From Phaffia rhodozyma (lineage: Eukaryota; Basidiomycota; Tremellomycetes; Cystofilobasidiales; Mrakiaceae): 64,000 bases of DNA. Shown here piece by piece: positions 10,760 to 23,315 of the stretch (within the stretch, counting starts at the first letter, position 1; every line of letters begins with the position of its first letter). A program made the position numbers and the translations under genes. The notes below the pieces were generated by a model. That model saw nothing but the letters and a program-made list of their open reading frames with translations, did no database searches and was not told the DNA's origin. The stretch lies in the NCBI GenBank assembly GCA_014706385.1, contig JACGZH010000001.1, positions 1 through 64,000 of the forward strand. The letters are read 5' to 3'.

Positions 10760-12557
10760 GATCCACCACGAGCTTGCCATCATCCGGAAACTGCCCAGCC
10801 TCCACTACCAGCACGGTCTCTTGCTTCTCCGTCGATGCGTCCAGATGAACCTGCGGCACCTCCAACGAACACTAGACACGTCAGATCTCGATCACCCATG
10901 GACTGCACTAGACGACGCACTCACCGAGGCGGTTCTCCTCATCCGGAACTCTCCCCGTCGACTCGACACCGACAGAGCCATCATCCAGCTCCCCACCCGG
11001 TTCGGCGGCCTCGGTGTGCTCTCGTTCGCCGACGTCGCCCCACTCGCCTATCAGGCCGCAAACGAGGCAGCAGACACCATCATCGCACCCATCCTCGGCG
11101 GCTTTGACATGTCGGACGTCCAGCCAATGTCCCAAAGGGCTAGAACAAACAGCATGGTCGAACACAAGCTGAGCATTCTCCTTTCTCAGCTCTCACAGCA
11201 TCAACAGGACTCACTGGCTGAAAACGCGACGTTCCTCGGCCGCAGATGGCTCAACATCATCCCCTTCACCTCCTCGCTCTCCCTCAGAGACGTCCACATC
11301 GCCGCCGGTCTCCACTTCCTCACCTTCTGCCCCGGCCGGTCCGACCTCTGCAACAGCTGCCACCACCAGAACCACTACGGACACGACGAGGTCTGCCACG
11401 GCCGCAACCCAGACACCCTCGCTAGACACGGCAACATCAAGCGGTTAGTACACAAGTCGCTCGCTGCGAACAGCATGTTCAACGTAGAGAACGAACCACT
11501 TGTCCCTGGCACCTCCATGCGGACCGATCTCCGGATCACTTCGCCCGACGGTGTCGTCGAGATCGACGTCGCTGTAGTCTCGATCGCATCCGACGCCGCA
11601 CGAGAGATCGCCAGACGGACCCATCTGTACCCACAGGCCGCCAAACAAAACAGATCAGCCTTTGCCACTCGGTTCGCCAGACGGAACGACCCGCCCGGTG
11701 TCCAGCTCGACCCAGCCCACCAAGCGGTCGTCGCGATCCTGGACGGGAAAGCAAAAGAAAAGGTACAGACCTATGCGAACCGGATCTATCTTCCCTTCGA
11801 GCCCTTCATCCTCACCACCGGCGGGGCGATCGACTGCCGGGCGAACGAGCTGATCGACCGGTGGACCAAGCACCTCGGTCCGTCTGCCGCTGGCCGTCTT
11901 CTCAGTCATCTTGCTGTCGTCCTGTTGTCTGCCAGGGCTGCCCACTGGCAGTTCTGAACAAAGTCGAGGTGGACGGAAGTGGATGGAAGTGGACGGAAGT
12001 GATAGAGAATGGATGGAAGCGAGAAGGAGTCGTTCTGTTGCGTGTTTCGTTGTGAGATTTACTTCATGATGATGGTGGTCGATGATCAACTTGCAGTTTG
12101 CATCTCTTTCTCTTTCTTCTTTCTTTCTTTCTTTTCTTTCTATCTTATCTTCTTTTCTTTCTTTCTTTCTTTCCATCTTATCTCGTTTTCTTTTCGTCTT
12201 ATCTTGTTTCCTTCCATCTTACTCTATTTCTCTCTTTCTACTTCTACTTCTGTTTCTACTTCTGTTTCGATCTCTTTACTTCCTTCTTCTTCATTTTATC
12301 CTACTTTATTCTTTACCTCTTTCTCTATTTCTATCTTTACTTCTACTTCTATTTCTATCCTTACTTCTACTTCTATTTCTTCCTTTACTTCTACTTCCAT
12401 TTCTACTTCTTCCCCTCTTCCTCCTACCTCCCCTTACCTCCCCTTAGCGTACACCTCCTACACCTCCTACACCTCCTACACCTGTCGGTCCTCTTTCTTT
12501 CTTCTTCCTGCTCGCTACAACCAGACCTTGCTAAAAGAACTATCTATGAATCTAAAA
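10760..12557 (+). mobile_element. Long element copy 6 (reference copy)
   Basis: This is an intact example of the long copy. CCCTAACCCTAA joins directly to GATCCACCACG, inside the element's coding region and just after where the reverse transcriptase thumb would end. The C-terminal ORF follows, with its stop at 11955-11957. Next come a 10-bp minisatellite (c-t-c), about 330 bp of CTTT/CTTCTA-rich sequence and (CTACACCTC)3. The copy ends in GAATCTAAAA before CCCTAA repeats. No poly(A) tail is present. Confidence 0.92.
10845..11957 (+). CDS. C-terminal fragment of LINE ORF: zinc cluster + restriction-like endonuclease
   Basis: This is the C-terminal third of a non-LTR retrotransposon polyprotein; the frame stays open back to the truncation at 10760. 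From the first in-frame ATG it is 370 codons. Using numbering from the TTG 8 codons upstream, it has a LP-TRFGGLGV block (58-66) typical of the post-RT region. A C170/C177/C180/H188/C192 zinc-knuckle-like cluster follows, then RHGN (202-205), then D236 and an E-I-D-V motif with D249. That order, cluster then RHxN then PD-(D/E)xK-like acids, is the REL-ENDO layout of R2/CRE-type elements, whose endonuclease nicks the target DNA. Reverse transcriptase is absent. ORFs with the same sequence end at 10022, 13899, 15831, 17763, 20589, 22521, 24513, 26455, 28397, 30339, 32251, 34183 and 38083; the one ending at 36125 has a single Lys-to-Asn change. Whether any is translated is unknown. Confidence 0.75.
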   Translation: MNLRHLQRTLDTSDLDHPWTALDDALTEAVLLIRNSPRRLDTDRAIIQLPTRFGGLGVLSFADVAPLAYQAANEAADTIIAPILGGFDMSDVQPMSQRARTNSMVEHKLSILLSQLSQHQQDSLAENATFLGRRWLNIIPFTSSLSLRDVHIAAGLHFLTFCPGRSDLCNSCHHQNHYGHDEVCHGRNPDTLARHGNIKRLVHKSLAANSMFNVENEPLVPGTSMRTDLRITSPDGVVEIDVAVVSIASDAAREIARRTHLYPQAAKQNRSAFATRFARRNDPPGVQLDPAHQAVVAILDGKAKEKVQTYANRIYLPFEPFILTTGGAIDCRANELIDRWTKHLGPSAAGRLLSHLAVVLLSARAAHWQF

Positions 12558-12701
12558 CCCTAACCCTAACCCTAACCTTCCTCCTACCTCCCCTTAGCGT
12601 ACACCTCCTACACCTGTCGGTCCTCTTTCTTTCTTCTTTCTGCTCGCTACAACCAGACCTTGCTAAAAGAACTATCTATGAATCTAAGACCCTAACCCTA
12701 A

Positions 12702-14489
12702 GATCCACCACGAGCTTGCCATCATCCGGAAACTGCCCAGCCTCCACTACCAGCACGGTCTCTTGCTTCTCCGTCGATGCGTCCAGATGAACCTGCGGCA
12801 CCTCCAACGAACACTAGACACGTCAGATCTCGATCACCCATGGACTGCACTAGACGACGCACTCACCGAGGCGGTTCTCCTCATCCGGAACTCTCCCCGT
12901 CGACTCGACACCGACAGAGCCATCATCCAGCTCCCCACCCGGTTCGGCGGCCTCGGTGTGCTCTCGTTCGCCGACGTCGCCCCACTCGCCTATCAGGCCG
13001 CAAACGAGGCAGCAGACACCATCATCGCACCCATCCTCGGCGGCTTTGACATGTCGGACGTCCAGCCAATGTCCCAAAGGGCTAGAACAAACAGCATGGT
13101 CGAACACAAGCTGAGCATTCTCCTTTCTCAGCTCTCACAGCATCAACAGGACTCACTGGCTGAAAACGCGACGTTCCTCGGCCGCAGATGGCTCAACATC
13201 ATCCCCTTCACCTCCTCGCTCTCCCTCAGAGACGTCCACATCGCCGCCGGTCTCCACTTCCTCACCTTCTGCCCCGGCCGGTCCGACCTCTGCAACAGCT
13301 GCCACCACCAGAACCACTACGGACACGACGAGGTCTGCCACGGCCGCAACCCAGACACCCTCGCTAGACACGGCAACATCAAGCGGTTAGTACACAAGTC
13401 GCTCGCTGCGAACAGCATGTTCAACGTAGAGAACGAACCACTTGTCCCTGGCACCTCCATGCGGACCGATCTCCGGATCACTTCGCCCGACGGTGTCGTC
13501 GAGATCGACGTCGCTGTAGTCTCGATCGCATCCGACGCCGCACGAGAGATCGCCAGACGGACCCATCTGTACCCACAGGCCGCCAAACAAAACAGATCAG
13601 CCTTTGCCACTCGGTTCGCCAGACGGAACGACCCGCCCGGTGTCCAGCTCGACCCAGCCCACCAAGCGGTCGTCGCGATCCTGGACGGGAAAGCAAAAGA
13701 AAAGGTACAGACCTATGCGAACCGGATCTATCTTCCCTTCGAGCCCTTCATCCTCACCACCGGCGGGGCGATCGACTGCCGGGCGAACGAGCTGATCGAC
13801 CGGTGGACCAAGCACCTCGGTCCGTCTGCCGCTGGCCGTCTTCTCAGTCATCTTGCTGTCGTCCTGTTGTCTGCCAGGGCTGCCCACTGGCAGTTCTGAA
13901 CAAAGTCGAGGTGGACGGAAGTGGACGGAAGTGATAGAGAATGGATGGAAGCGAGAAGGAGTCGTTCTGTTGTGTGTTTCGTTGTGAGATTTACTTCATG
14001 ATGATGGTGGTCGATGATCAACTTGCAGTTTGCATCTCTTTCTCTTTCTTCTTTCTTTCTTTCTTTTCTTTCTATCTTATCTTCTTTTCTTTCTTTCTTT
14101 CTTTCCATCTTATCTCGTTTTCTTTTCGTCTTATCTTGTTTCCTTCCATCTTACTCTATTTCTCTCTTTCTACTTCTACTTCTGTTTCTACTTCTGTTTC
14201 GATCTCTTTACTTCCTTCTTCTTCATTTTATCCTACTTTATTCTTTACCTCTTTCTCTATTTCTATCTTTACTTCTACTTCTATTTCTATCCTTACTTCT
14301 ACTTCTATTTCTTCCTTTACTTCTACTTCCATTTCTACTTCTTCCCCTCTTCCTCCTACCTCCCCTTACCTCCCCTTAGCGTACACCTCCTACACCTCCT
14401 ACACCTCCTACACCTGTCGGTCCTCTTTCTTTCTTCTTCCTGCTCGCTACAACCAGACCTTGCTAAAAGAACTATCTATGAATCTAAAA
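12702..14489 (+). mobile_element. Long element copy 7
   Basis: The ORF is intact to 13899 and the minisatellite is c-c, giving a 1,932-bp unit. The 3' end is of the standard TTCCTGC subtype. Confidence 0.9.
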
Positions 14490-14633
14490 CCCTAACCCTA
14501 ACCCTAACCTTCCTCCTACCTCCCCTTAGCGTACACCTCCTACACCTGTCGGTCCTCTTTCTTTCTTCTTTCTGCTCGCTACAACCAGACCTTGCTAAAA
14601 GAACTATCTATGAATCTAAGACCCTAACCCTAA

Positions 14634-16421
14634 GATCCACCACGAGCTTGCCATCATCCGGAAACTGCCCAGCCTCCACTACCAGCACGGTCTCTTGCTT
14701 CTCCGTCGATGCGTCCAGATGAACCTGCGGCACCTCCAACGAACACTAGACACGTCAGATCTCGATCACCCATGGACTGCACTAGACGACGCACTCACCG
14801 AGGCGGTTCTCCTCATCCGGAACTCTCCCCGTCGACTCGACACCGACAGAGCCATCATCCAGCTCCCCACCCGGTTCGGCGGCCTCGGTGTGCTCTCGTT
14901 CGCCGACGTCGCCCCACTCGCCTATCAGGCCGCAAACGAGGCAGCAGACACCATCATCGCACCCATCCTCGGCGGCTTTGACATGTCGGACGTCCAGCCA
15001 ATGTCCCAAAGGGCTAGAACAAACAGCATGGTCGAACACAAGCTGAGCATTCTCCTTTCTCAGCTCTCACAGCATCAACAGGACTCACTGGCTGAAAACG
15101 CGACGTTCCTCGGCCGCAGATGGCTCAACATCATCCCCTTCACCTCCTCGCTCTCCCTCAGAGACGTCCACATCGCCGCCGGTCTCCACTTCCTCACCTT
15201 CTGCCCCGGCCGGTCCGACCTCTGCAACAGCTGCCACCACCAGAACCACTACGGACACGACGAGGTCTGCCACGGCCGCAACCCAGACACCCTCGCTAGA
15301 CACGGCAACATCAAGCGGTTAGTACACAAGTCGCTCGCTGCGAACAGCATGTTCAACGTAGAGAACGAACCACTTGTCCCTGGCACCTCCATGCGGACCG
15401 ATCTCCGGATCACTTCGCCCGACGGTGTCGTCGAGATCGACGTCGCTGTAGTCTCGATCGCATCCGACGCCGCACGAGAGATCGCCAGACGGACCCATCT
15501 GTACCCACAGGCCGCCAAACAAAACAGATCAGCCTTTGCCACTCGGTTCGCCAGACGGAACGACCCGCCCGGTGTCCAGCTCGACCCAGCCCACCAAGCG
15601 GTCGTCGCGATCCTGGACGGGAAAGCAAAAGAAAAGGTACAGACCTATGCGAACCGGATCTATCTTCCCTTCGAGCCCTTCATCCTCACCACCGGCGGGG
15701 CGATCGACTGCCGGGCGAACGAGCTGATCGACCGGTGGACCAAGCACCTCGGTCCGTCTGCCGCTGGCCGTCTTCTCAGTCATCTTGCTGTCGTCCTGTT
15801 GTCTGCCAGGGCTGCCCACTGGCAGTTCTGAACAAAGTCGAGGTGGACGGAAGTGGACGGAAGTGATAGAGAATGGATGGAAGCGAGAAGGAGTCGTTCT
15901 GTTGTGTGTTTCGTTGTGAGATTTACTTCATGATGATGGTGGTCGATGATCAACTTGCAGTTTGCATCTCTTTCTCTTTCTTCTTTCTTTCTTTCTTTTC
16001 TTTCTATCTTATCTTCTTTTCTTTCTTTCTTTCTTTCCATCTTATCTCGTTTTCTTTTCGTCTTATCTTGTTTCCTTCCATCTTACTCTATTTCTCTCTT
16101 TCTACTTCTACTTCTGTTTCTACTTCTGTTTCGATCTCTTTACTTCCTTCTTCTTCATTTTATCCTACTTTATTCTTTACCTCTTTCTCTATTTCTATCT
16201 TTACTTCTACTTCTATTTCTATCCTTACTTCTACTTCTATTTCTTCCTTTACTTCTACTTCCATTTCTACTTCTTCCCCTCTTCCTCCTACCTCCCCTTA
16301 CCTCCCCTTAGCGTACACCTCCTACACCTCCTACACCTCCTACACCTGTCGGTCCTCTTTCTTTCTTCTTCCTGCTCGCTACAACCAGACCTTGCTAAAA
16401 GAACTATCTATGAATCTAAAA
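14634..16421 (+). mobile_element. Long element copy 8
   Basis: The ORF is intact to 15831 and the minisatellite is c-c. By eye it matches copy 7, which suggests a recent tandem duplication of one unit. Confidence 0.9.
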
Positions 16422-16565
16422 CCCTAACCCTAACCCTAACCTTCCTCCTACCTCCCCTTAGCGTACACCTCCTACACCTGTCGGTCCTCTTTCTTTCTTC
16501 TTTCTGCTCGCTACAACCAGACCTTGCTAAAAGAACTATCTATGAATCTAAGACCCTAACCCTAA

Positions 16566-18325
16566 GATCCACCACGAGCTTGCCATCATCCGGAAACTGC
16601 CCAGCCTCCACTACCAGCACGGTCTCTTGCTTCTCCGTCGATGCGTCCAGATGAACCTGCGGCACCTCCAACGAACACTAGACACGTCAGATCTCGATCA
16701 CCCATGGACTGCACTAGACGACGCACTCACCGAGGCGGTTCTCCTCATCCGGAACTCTCCCCGTCGACTCGACACCGACAGAGCCATCATCCAGCTCCCC
16801 ACCCGGTTCGGCGGCCTCGGTGTGCTCTCGTTCGCCGACGTCGCCCCACTCGCCTATCAGGCCGCAAACGAGGCAGCAGACACCATCATCGCACCCATCC
16901 TCGGCGGCTTTGACATGTCGGACGTCCAGCCAATGTCCCAAAGGGCTAGAACAAACAGCATGGTCGAACACAAGCTGAGCATTCTCCTTTCTCAGCTCTC
17001 ACAGCATCAACAGGACTCACTGGCTGAAAACGCGACGTTCCTCGGCCGCAGATGGCTCAACATCATCCCCTTCACCTCCTCGCTCTCCCTCAGAGACGTC
17101 CACATCGCCGCCGGTCTCCACTTCCTCACCTTCTGCCCCGGCCGGTCCGACCTCTGCAACAGCTGCCACCACCAGAACCACTACGGACACGACGAGGTCT
17201 GCCACGGCCGCAACCCAGACACCCTCGCTAGACACGGCAACATCAAGCGGTTAGTACACAAGTCGCTCGCTGCGAACAGCATGTTCAACGTAGAGAACGA
17301 ACCACTTGTCCCTGGCACCTCCATGCGGACCGATCTCCGGATCACTTCGCCCGACGGTGTCGTCGAGATCGACGTCGCTGTAGTCTCGATCGCATCCGAC
17401 GCCGCACGAGAGATCGCCAGACGGACCCATCTGTACCCACAGGCCGCCAAACAAAACAGATCAGCCTTTGCCACTCGGTTCGCCAGACGGAACGACCCGC
17501 CCGGTGTCCAGCTCGACCCAGCCCACCAAGCGGTCGTCGCGATCCTGGACGGGAAAGCAAAAGAAAAGGTACAGACCTATGCGAACCGGATCTATCTTCC
17601 CTTCGAGCCCTTCATCCTCACCACCGGCGGGGCGATCGACTGCCGGGCGAACGAGCTGATCGACCGGTGGACCAAGCACCTCGGTCCGTCTGCCGCTGGC
17701 CGTCTTCTCAGTCATCTTGCTGTCGTCCTGTTGTCTGCCAGGGCTGCCCACTGGCAGTTCTGAACAAAGTCGAGGTGGACGGAAGTGGATGGAAGTGGAT
17801 GGAAGTGGACGGAAGTGATAGAGAATGGATGGAAGCGAGAAGGAGTCGTTCTGTTGCGTGTTTCGTTGTGAGATTTACTTCATGATGATGGTGGTCGATG
17901 ATCAACTTGCAGTTTGCATCTCTTTCTCTTTCTTCTTTCTTTCTTTCTTTTCTTTCTATCTTATCTTCTTTTCTTTCTTTCTTTCTTTCCATCTTATCTC
18001 GTTTTCTTTTCGTCTTATCTTGTTTCCTTCCATCTTACTCTATTTCTCTCTTTCTACTTCTACTTCTGTTTCTACTTCTGTTTCGATCTCTTTACTTCCT
18101 TCTTCTTCATTTTATCCTACTTTATTCTTTACCTCTTTCTCTATTTCTTCCTTTACTTCTACTTCCATTTCTACTTCTTCCCCTCTTCCTCCTACCTCCC
18201 CTTACCTCCCCTTAGCGTACACCTCCTACACCTCCTACACCTCCTACACCTGTCGGTCCTCTTTCTTTCTTCTTCCTGCTCGCTACAACCAGACCTTGCT
18301 AAAAGAACTATCTATGAATCTAAAA
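16566..18325 (+). mobile_element. Long element copy 9 (short pyrimidine tract)
   Basis: The ORF is intact to 17763. The minisatellite is c-t-t-c and the pyrimidine tract has the ~48 bp deletion otherwise seen only in copy 1. It is followed directly by the medium copy at 18338, as copy 1 is by 1894. Confidence 0.9.
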
Positions 18326-18337
18326 CCCTAACCCTAA

Positions 18338-19247
18338 CCGCCAAACAAAACAGATCAGCCTTTGCCACTCGGTTCGCCAGACGGAACGACCCGCCCGGTG
18401 TCCAGCTCGACCCAGCCCACCAAGCGGTCGTCGCGATCCTGGACGGGAAAGCAAAAGAAAAGGTACAGACCTATGCGAACCGGATCTATCTTCCCTTCGA
18501 GCCCTTCATCCTCACCACCGGCGGGGCGATCGACTGCCGGGCGAACGAGCTGATCGACCGGTGGACCAAGCACCTCGGTCCGTCTGCCGCTGGCCGTCTT
18601 CTCAGTCATCTTGCTGTCGTCCTGTTGTCTGCCAGGGCTGCCCACTGGCAGTTCTGAACAAAGTCGAGGTGGACGGAAGTGGACGGAAGTGATAGAGAAT
18701 GGATGGAAGCGAGAAGGAGTCGTTCTGTTGTGTGTTTCGTTGTGAGATTTACTTCATGATGATGGTGGTCGATGATCAACTTGCAGTTTGCATCTCTTTC
18801 TCTTTCTTCTTTCTTTCTTTCTTTTCTTTCTATCTTATCTTCTTTTCTTTCTTTCTTTCTTTCCATCTTATCTCGTTTTCTTTTCGTCTTATCTTGTTTC
18901 CTTCCATCTTACTCTATTTCTCTCTTTCTACTTCTACTTCTGTTTCTACTTCTGTTTCGATCTCTTTACTTCCTTCTTCTTCATTTTATCCTACTTTATT
19001 CTTTACCTCTTTCTCTATTTCTATCTTTACTTCTACTTCTATTTCTATCCTTACTTCTACTTCTATTTCTTCCTTTACTTCTACTTCCATTTCTACTTCT
19101 TCCCCTCTTCCTCCTACCTCCCCTTACCTCCCCTTAGCGTACACCTCCTACACCTCCTACACCTCCTACACCTGTCGGTCCTCTTTCTTTCTTCTTCCTG
19201 CTCGCTACAACCAGACCTTGCTAAAAGAACTATCTATGAATCTAAAA
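18338..19247 (+). mobile_element. Medium element copy, same truncation as 1894
   Basis: CCCTAACC joins GCCAAACAAAAC inside the endonuclease ORF, and the frame then runs to the stop at 18655-18657. The junction is the same as at 1894, so the two arose by duplication rather than by two independent insertions. Confidence 0.9.
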
Positions 19248-19391
19248 CCCTAACCCTAACCCTAACCTTCCTCCTACCTCCCCTTAGCGTACACCTCCTA
19301 CACCTGTCGGTCCTCTTTCTTTCTTCTTTCTGCTCGCTACAACCAGACCTTGCTAAAAGAACTATCTATGAATCTAAGACCCTAACCCTAA

Positions 19392-21179
19392 GATCCACCA
19401 CGAGCTTGCCATCATCCGGAAACTGCCCAGCCTCCACTACCAGCACGGTCTCTTGCTTCTCCGTCGATGCGTCCAGATGAACCTGCGGCACCTCCAACGA
19501 ACACTAGACACGTCAGATCTCGATCACCCATGGACTGCACTAGACGACGCACTCACCGAGGCGGTTCTCCTCATCCGGAACTCTCCCCGTCGACTCGACA
19601 CCGACAGAGCCATCATCCAGCTCCCCACCCGGTTCGGCGGCCTCGGTGTGCTCTCGTTCGCCGACGTCGCCCCACTCGCCTATCAGGCCGCAAACGAGGC
19701 AGCAGACACCATCATCGCACCCATCCTCGGCGGCTTTGACATGTCGGACGTCCAGCCAATGTCCCAAAGGGCTAGAACAAACAGCATGGTCGAACACAAG
19801 CTGAGCATTCTCCTTTCTCAGCTCTCACAGCATCAACAGGACTCACTGGCTGAAAACGCGACGTTCCTCGGCCGCAGATGGCTCAACATCATCCCCTTCA
19901 CCTCCTCGCTCTCCCTCAGAGACGTCCACATCGCCGCCGGTCTCCACTTCCTCACCTTCTGCCCCGGCCGGTCCGACCTCTGCAACAGCTGCCACCACCA
20001 GAACCACTACGGACACGACGAGGTCTGCCACGGCCGCAACCCAGACACCCTCGCTAGACACGGCAACATCAAGCGGTTAGTACACAAGTCGCTCGCTGCG
20101 AACAGCATGTTCAACGTAGAGAACGAACCACTTGTCCCTGGCACCTCCATGCGGACCGATCTCCGGATCACTTCGCCCGACGGTGTCGTCGAGATCGACG
20201 TCGCTGTAGTCTCGATCGCATCCGACGCCGCACGAGAGATCGCCAGACGGACCCATCTGTACCCACAGGCCGCCAAACAAAACAGATCAGCCTTTGCCAC
20301 TCGGTTCGCCAGACGGAACGACCCGCCCGGTGTCCAGCTCGACCCAGCCCACCAAGCGGTCGTCGCGATCCTGGACGGGAAAGCAAAAGAAAAGGTACAG
20401 ACCTATGCGAACCGGATCTATCTTCCCTTCGAGCCCTTCATCCTCACCACCGGCGGGGCGATCGACTGCCGGGCGAACGAGCTGATCGACCGGTGGACCA
20501 AGCACCTCGGTCCGTCTGCCGCTGGCCGTCTTCTCAGTCATCTTGCTGTCGTCCTGTTGTCTGCCAGGGCTGCCCACTGGCAGTTCTGAACAAAGTCGAG
20601 GTGGACGGAAGTGGACGGAAGTGATAGAGAATGGATGGAAGCGAGAAGGAGTCGTTCTGTTGTGTGTTTCGTTGTGAGATTTACTTCATGATGATGGTGG
20701 TCGATGATCAACTTGCAGTTTGCATCTCTTTCTCTTTCTTCTTTCTTTCTTTCTTTTCTTTCTATCTTATCTTCTTTTCTTTCTTTCTTTCTTTCCATCT
20801 TATCTCGTTTTCTTTTCGTCTTATCTTGTTTCCTTCCATCTTACTCTATTTCTCTCTTTCTACTTCTACTTCTGTTTCTACTTCTGTTTCGATCTCTTTA
20901 CTTCCTTCTTCTTCATTTTATCCTACTTTATTCTTTACCTCTTTCTCTATTTCTATCTTTACTTCTACTTCTATTTCTATCCTTACTTCTACTTCTATTT
21001 CTTCCTTTACTTCTACTTCCATTTCTACTTCTTCCCCTCTTCCTCCTACCTCCCCTTACCTCCCCTTAGCGTACACCTCCTACACCTCCTACACCTCCTA
21101 CACCTGTCGGTCCTCTTTCTTTCTTCTTCCTGCTCGCTACAACCAGACCTTGCTAAAAGAACTATCTATGAATCTAAAA
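19392..21179 (+). mobile_element. Long element copy 10
   Basis: The ORF is intact to 20589 and the minisatellite is c-c. It is the counterpart of copy 2 in the higher-order duplication. Confidence 0.9.
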
Positions 21180-21323
21180 CCCTAACCCTAACCCTAACCT
21201 TCCTCCTACCTCCCCTTAGCGTACACCTCCTACACCTGTCGGTCCTCTTTCTTTCTTCTTTCTGCTCGCTACAACCAGACCTTGCTAAAAGAACTATCTA
21301 TGAATCTAAGACCCTAACCCTAA

Positions 21324-23093
21324 GATCCACCACGAGCTTGCCATCATCCGGAAACTGCCCAGCCTCCACTACCAGCACGGTCTCTTGCTTCTCCGTCGAT
21401 GCGTCCAGATGAACCTGCGGCACCTCCAACGAACACTAGACACGTCAGATCTCGATCACCCATGGACTGCACTAGACGACGCACTCACCGAGGCGGTTCT
21501 CCTCATCCGGAACTCTCCCCGTCGACTCGACACCGACAGAGCCATCATCCAGCTCCCCACCCGGTTCGGCGGCCTCGGTGTGCTCTCGTTCGCCGACGTC
21601 GCCCCACTCGCCTATCAGGCCGCAAACGAGGCAGCAGACACCATCATCGCACCCATCCTCGGCGGCTTTGACATGTCGGACGTCCAGCCAATGTCCCAAA
21701 GGGCTAGAACAAACAGCATGGTCGAACACAAGCTGAGCATTCTCCTTTCTCAGCTCTCACAGCATCAACAGGACTCACTGGCTGAAAACGCGACGTTCCT
21801 CGGCCGCAGATGGCTCAACATCATCCCCTTCACCTCCTCGCTCTCCCTCAGAGACGTCCACATCGCCGCCGGTCTCCACTTCCTCACCTTCTGCCCCGGC
21901 CGGTCCGACCTCTGCAACAGCTGCCACCACCAGAACCACTACGGACACGACGAGGTCTGCCACGGCCGCAACCCAGACACCCTCGCTAGACACGGCAACA
22001 TCAAGCGGTTAGTACACAAGTCGCTCGCTGCGAACAGCATGTTCAACGTAGAGAACGAACCACTTGTCCCTGGCACCTCCATGCGGACCGATCTCCGGAT
22101 CACTTCGCCCGACGGTGTCGTCGAGATCGACGTCGCTGTAGTCTCGATCGCATCCGACGCCGCACGAGAGATCGCCAGACGGACCCATCTGTACCCACAG
22201 GCCGCCAAACAAAACAGATCAGCCTTTGCCACTCGGTTCGCCAGACGGAACGACCCGCCCGGTGTCCAGCTCGACCCAGCCCACCAAGCGGTCGTCGCGA
22301 TCCTGGACGGGAAAGCAAAAGAAAAGGTACAGACCTATGCGAACCGGATCTATCTTCCCTTCGAGCCCTTCATCCTCACCACCGGCGGGGCGATCGACTG
22401 CCGGGCGAACGAGCTGATCGACCGGTGGACCAAGCACCTCGGTCCGTCTGCCGCTGGCCGTCTTCTCAGTCATCTTGCTGTCGTCCTGTTGTCTGCCAGG
22501 GCTGCCCACTGGCAGTTCTGAACAAAGTCGAGGTGGACGGAAGTGGATGGAAGTGGACGGAAGTGATAGAGAATGGATGGAAGCGAGAAGGAGTCGTTCT
22601 GTTGCGTGTTTCGTTGTGAGATTTACTTCATGATGATGGTGGTCGATGATCAACTTGCAGTTTGCATCTCTTTCTCTTTCTTCTTTCTTTCTTTCTTTTC
22701 TTTCTATCTTATCTTCTTTTCTTTCTTTCTTTCTTTCCATCTTATCTCGTTTTCTTTTCGTCTTATCTTGTTTCCTTCCATCTTACTCTATTTCTCTCTT
22801 TCTACTTCTACTTCTGTTTCTACTTCTGTTTCGATCTCTTTACTTCCTTCTTCTTCATTTTATCCTACTTCATTCTTTACCTCTTTCTCTATTTCTATCC
22901 TTACTTCTACTTCTATTTCTATCCTTACTTCTACTTCTATTTCTTTCTTTACTTCTACTTCCATTTCTACTTCTTCCCCTCTTCTTCCTACCTCCCCTTA
23001 GCGTACACCTCGTACACCTGTCGGTCCTCTTTCTTTCTTCTTTCTGCTCGCTACAACCAGACCTTGCTAAAAGAACTATCTATGAATCTAAGA
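21324..23093 (+). mobile_element. Long element copy 11 (CGTACACC variant)
   Basis: The ORF is intact to 22521 and the minisatellite is c-t-c. It has the distinctive 3' variant CGTACACCTG with TTTCTGC, followed by stubs at 23109-23183 and 23192-23303. It is the counterpart of copy 3. Confidence 0.9.
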
Positions 23094-23315
23094 CCCTAAC
23101 CCTAACCCTGTCGGTCCTCTTTCTTTCTTCTTTCTGCTCGCTACAACCAGACCTTGCTAAAAGAACTATCTATGAATCTAAGACCCTAACCTTCCTCCTA
23201 CCTCCCCTTAGCGTACACCTCCTACACCTGTCGGTCCTCTTTCTTTCTTCTTTCTGCTCGCTACAACCAGACCTTGCTAAAAGAACTATCTATGAATCTA
23301 AGACCCTAACCCTAA

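Noticed and set aside
10821..11957. Start of the element ORF at TTG
   Set aside because: The frame is simply open back to the truncation point. A fungal gene would use ATG (10845 in this copy), and the native start lies in the missing 5' part.
11655..12176. 173-codon antisense ORF (Lys/Glu/Arg-rich start) repeated in several units
   Set aside because: It is the complement of the pyrimidine tract and the sense ORF. Its length varies between units with the minisatellite, with no sign of constraint.
12098..12790. 230-codon Phe/Leu/Ser-rich ORF repeated in most units, resembling a membrane protein
   Set aside because: It is a translation of the C/T-rich element 3' region. All three forward frames are open there, and no frame is preserved when the tract changes length between copies.
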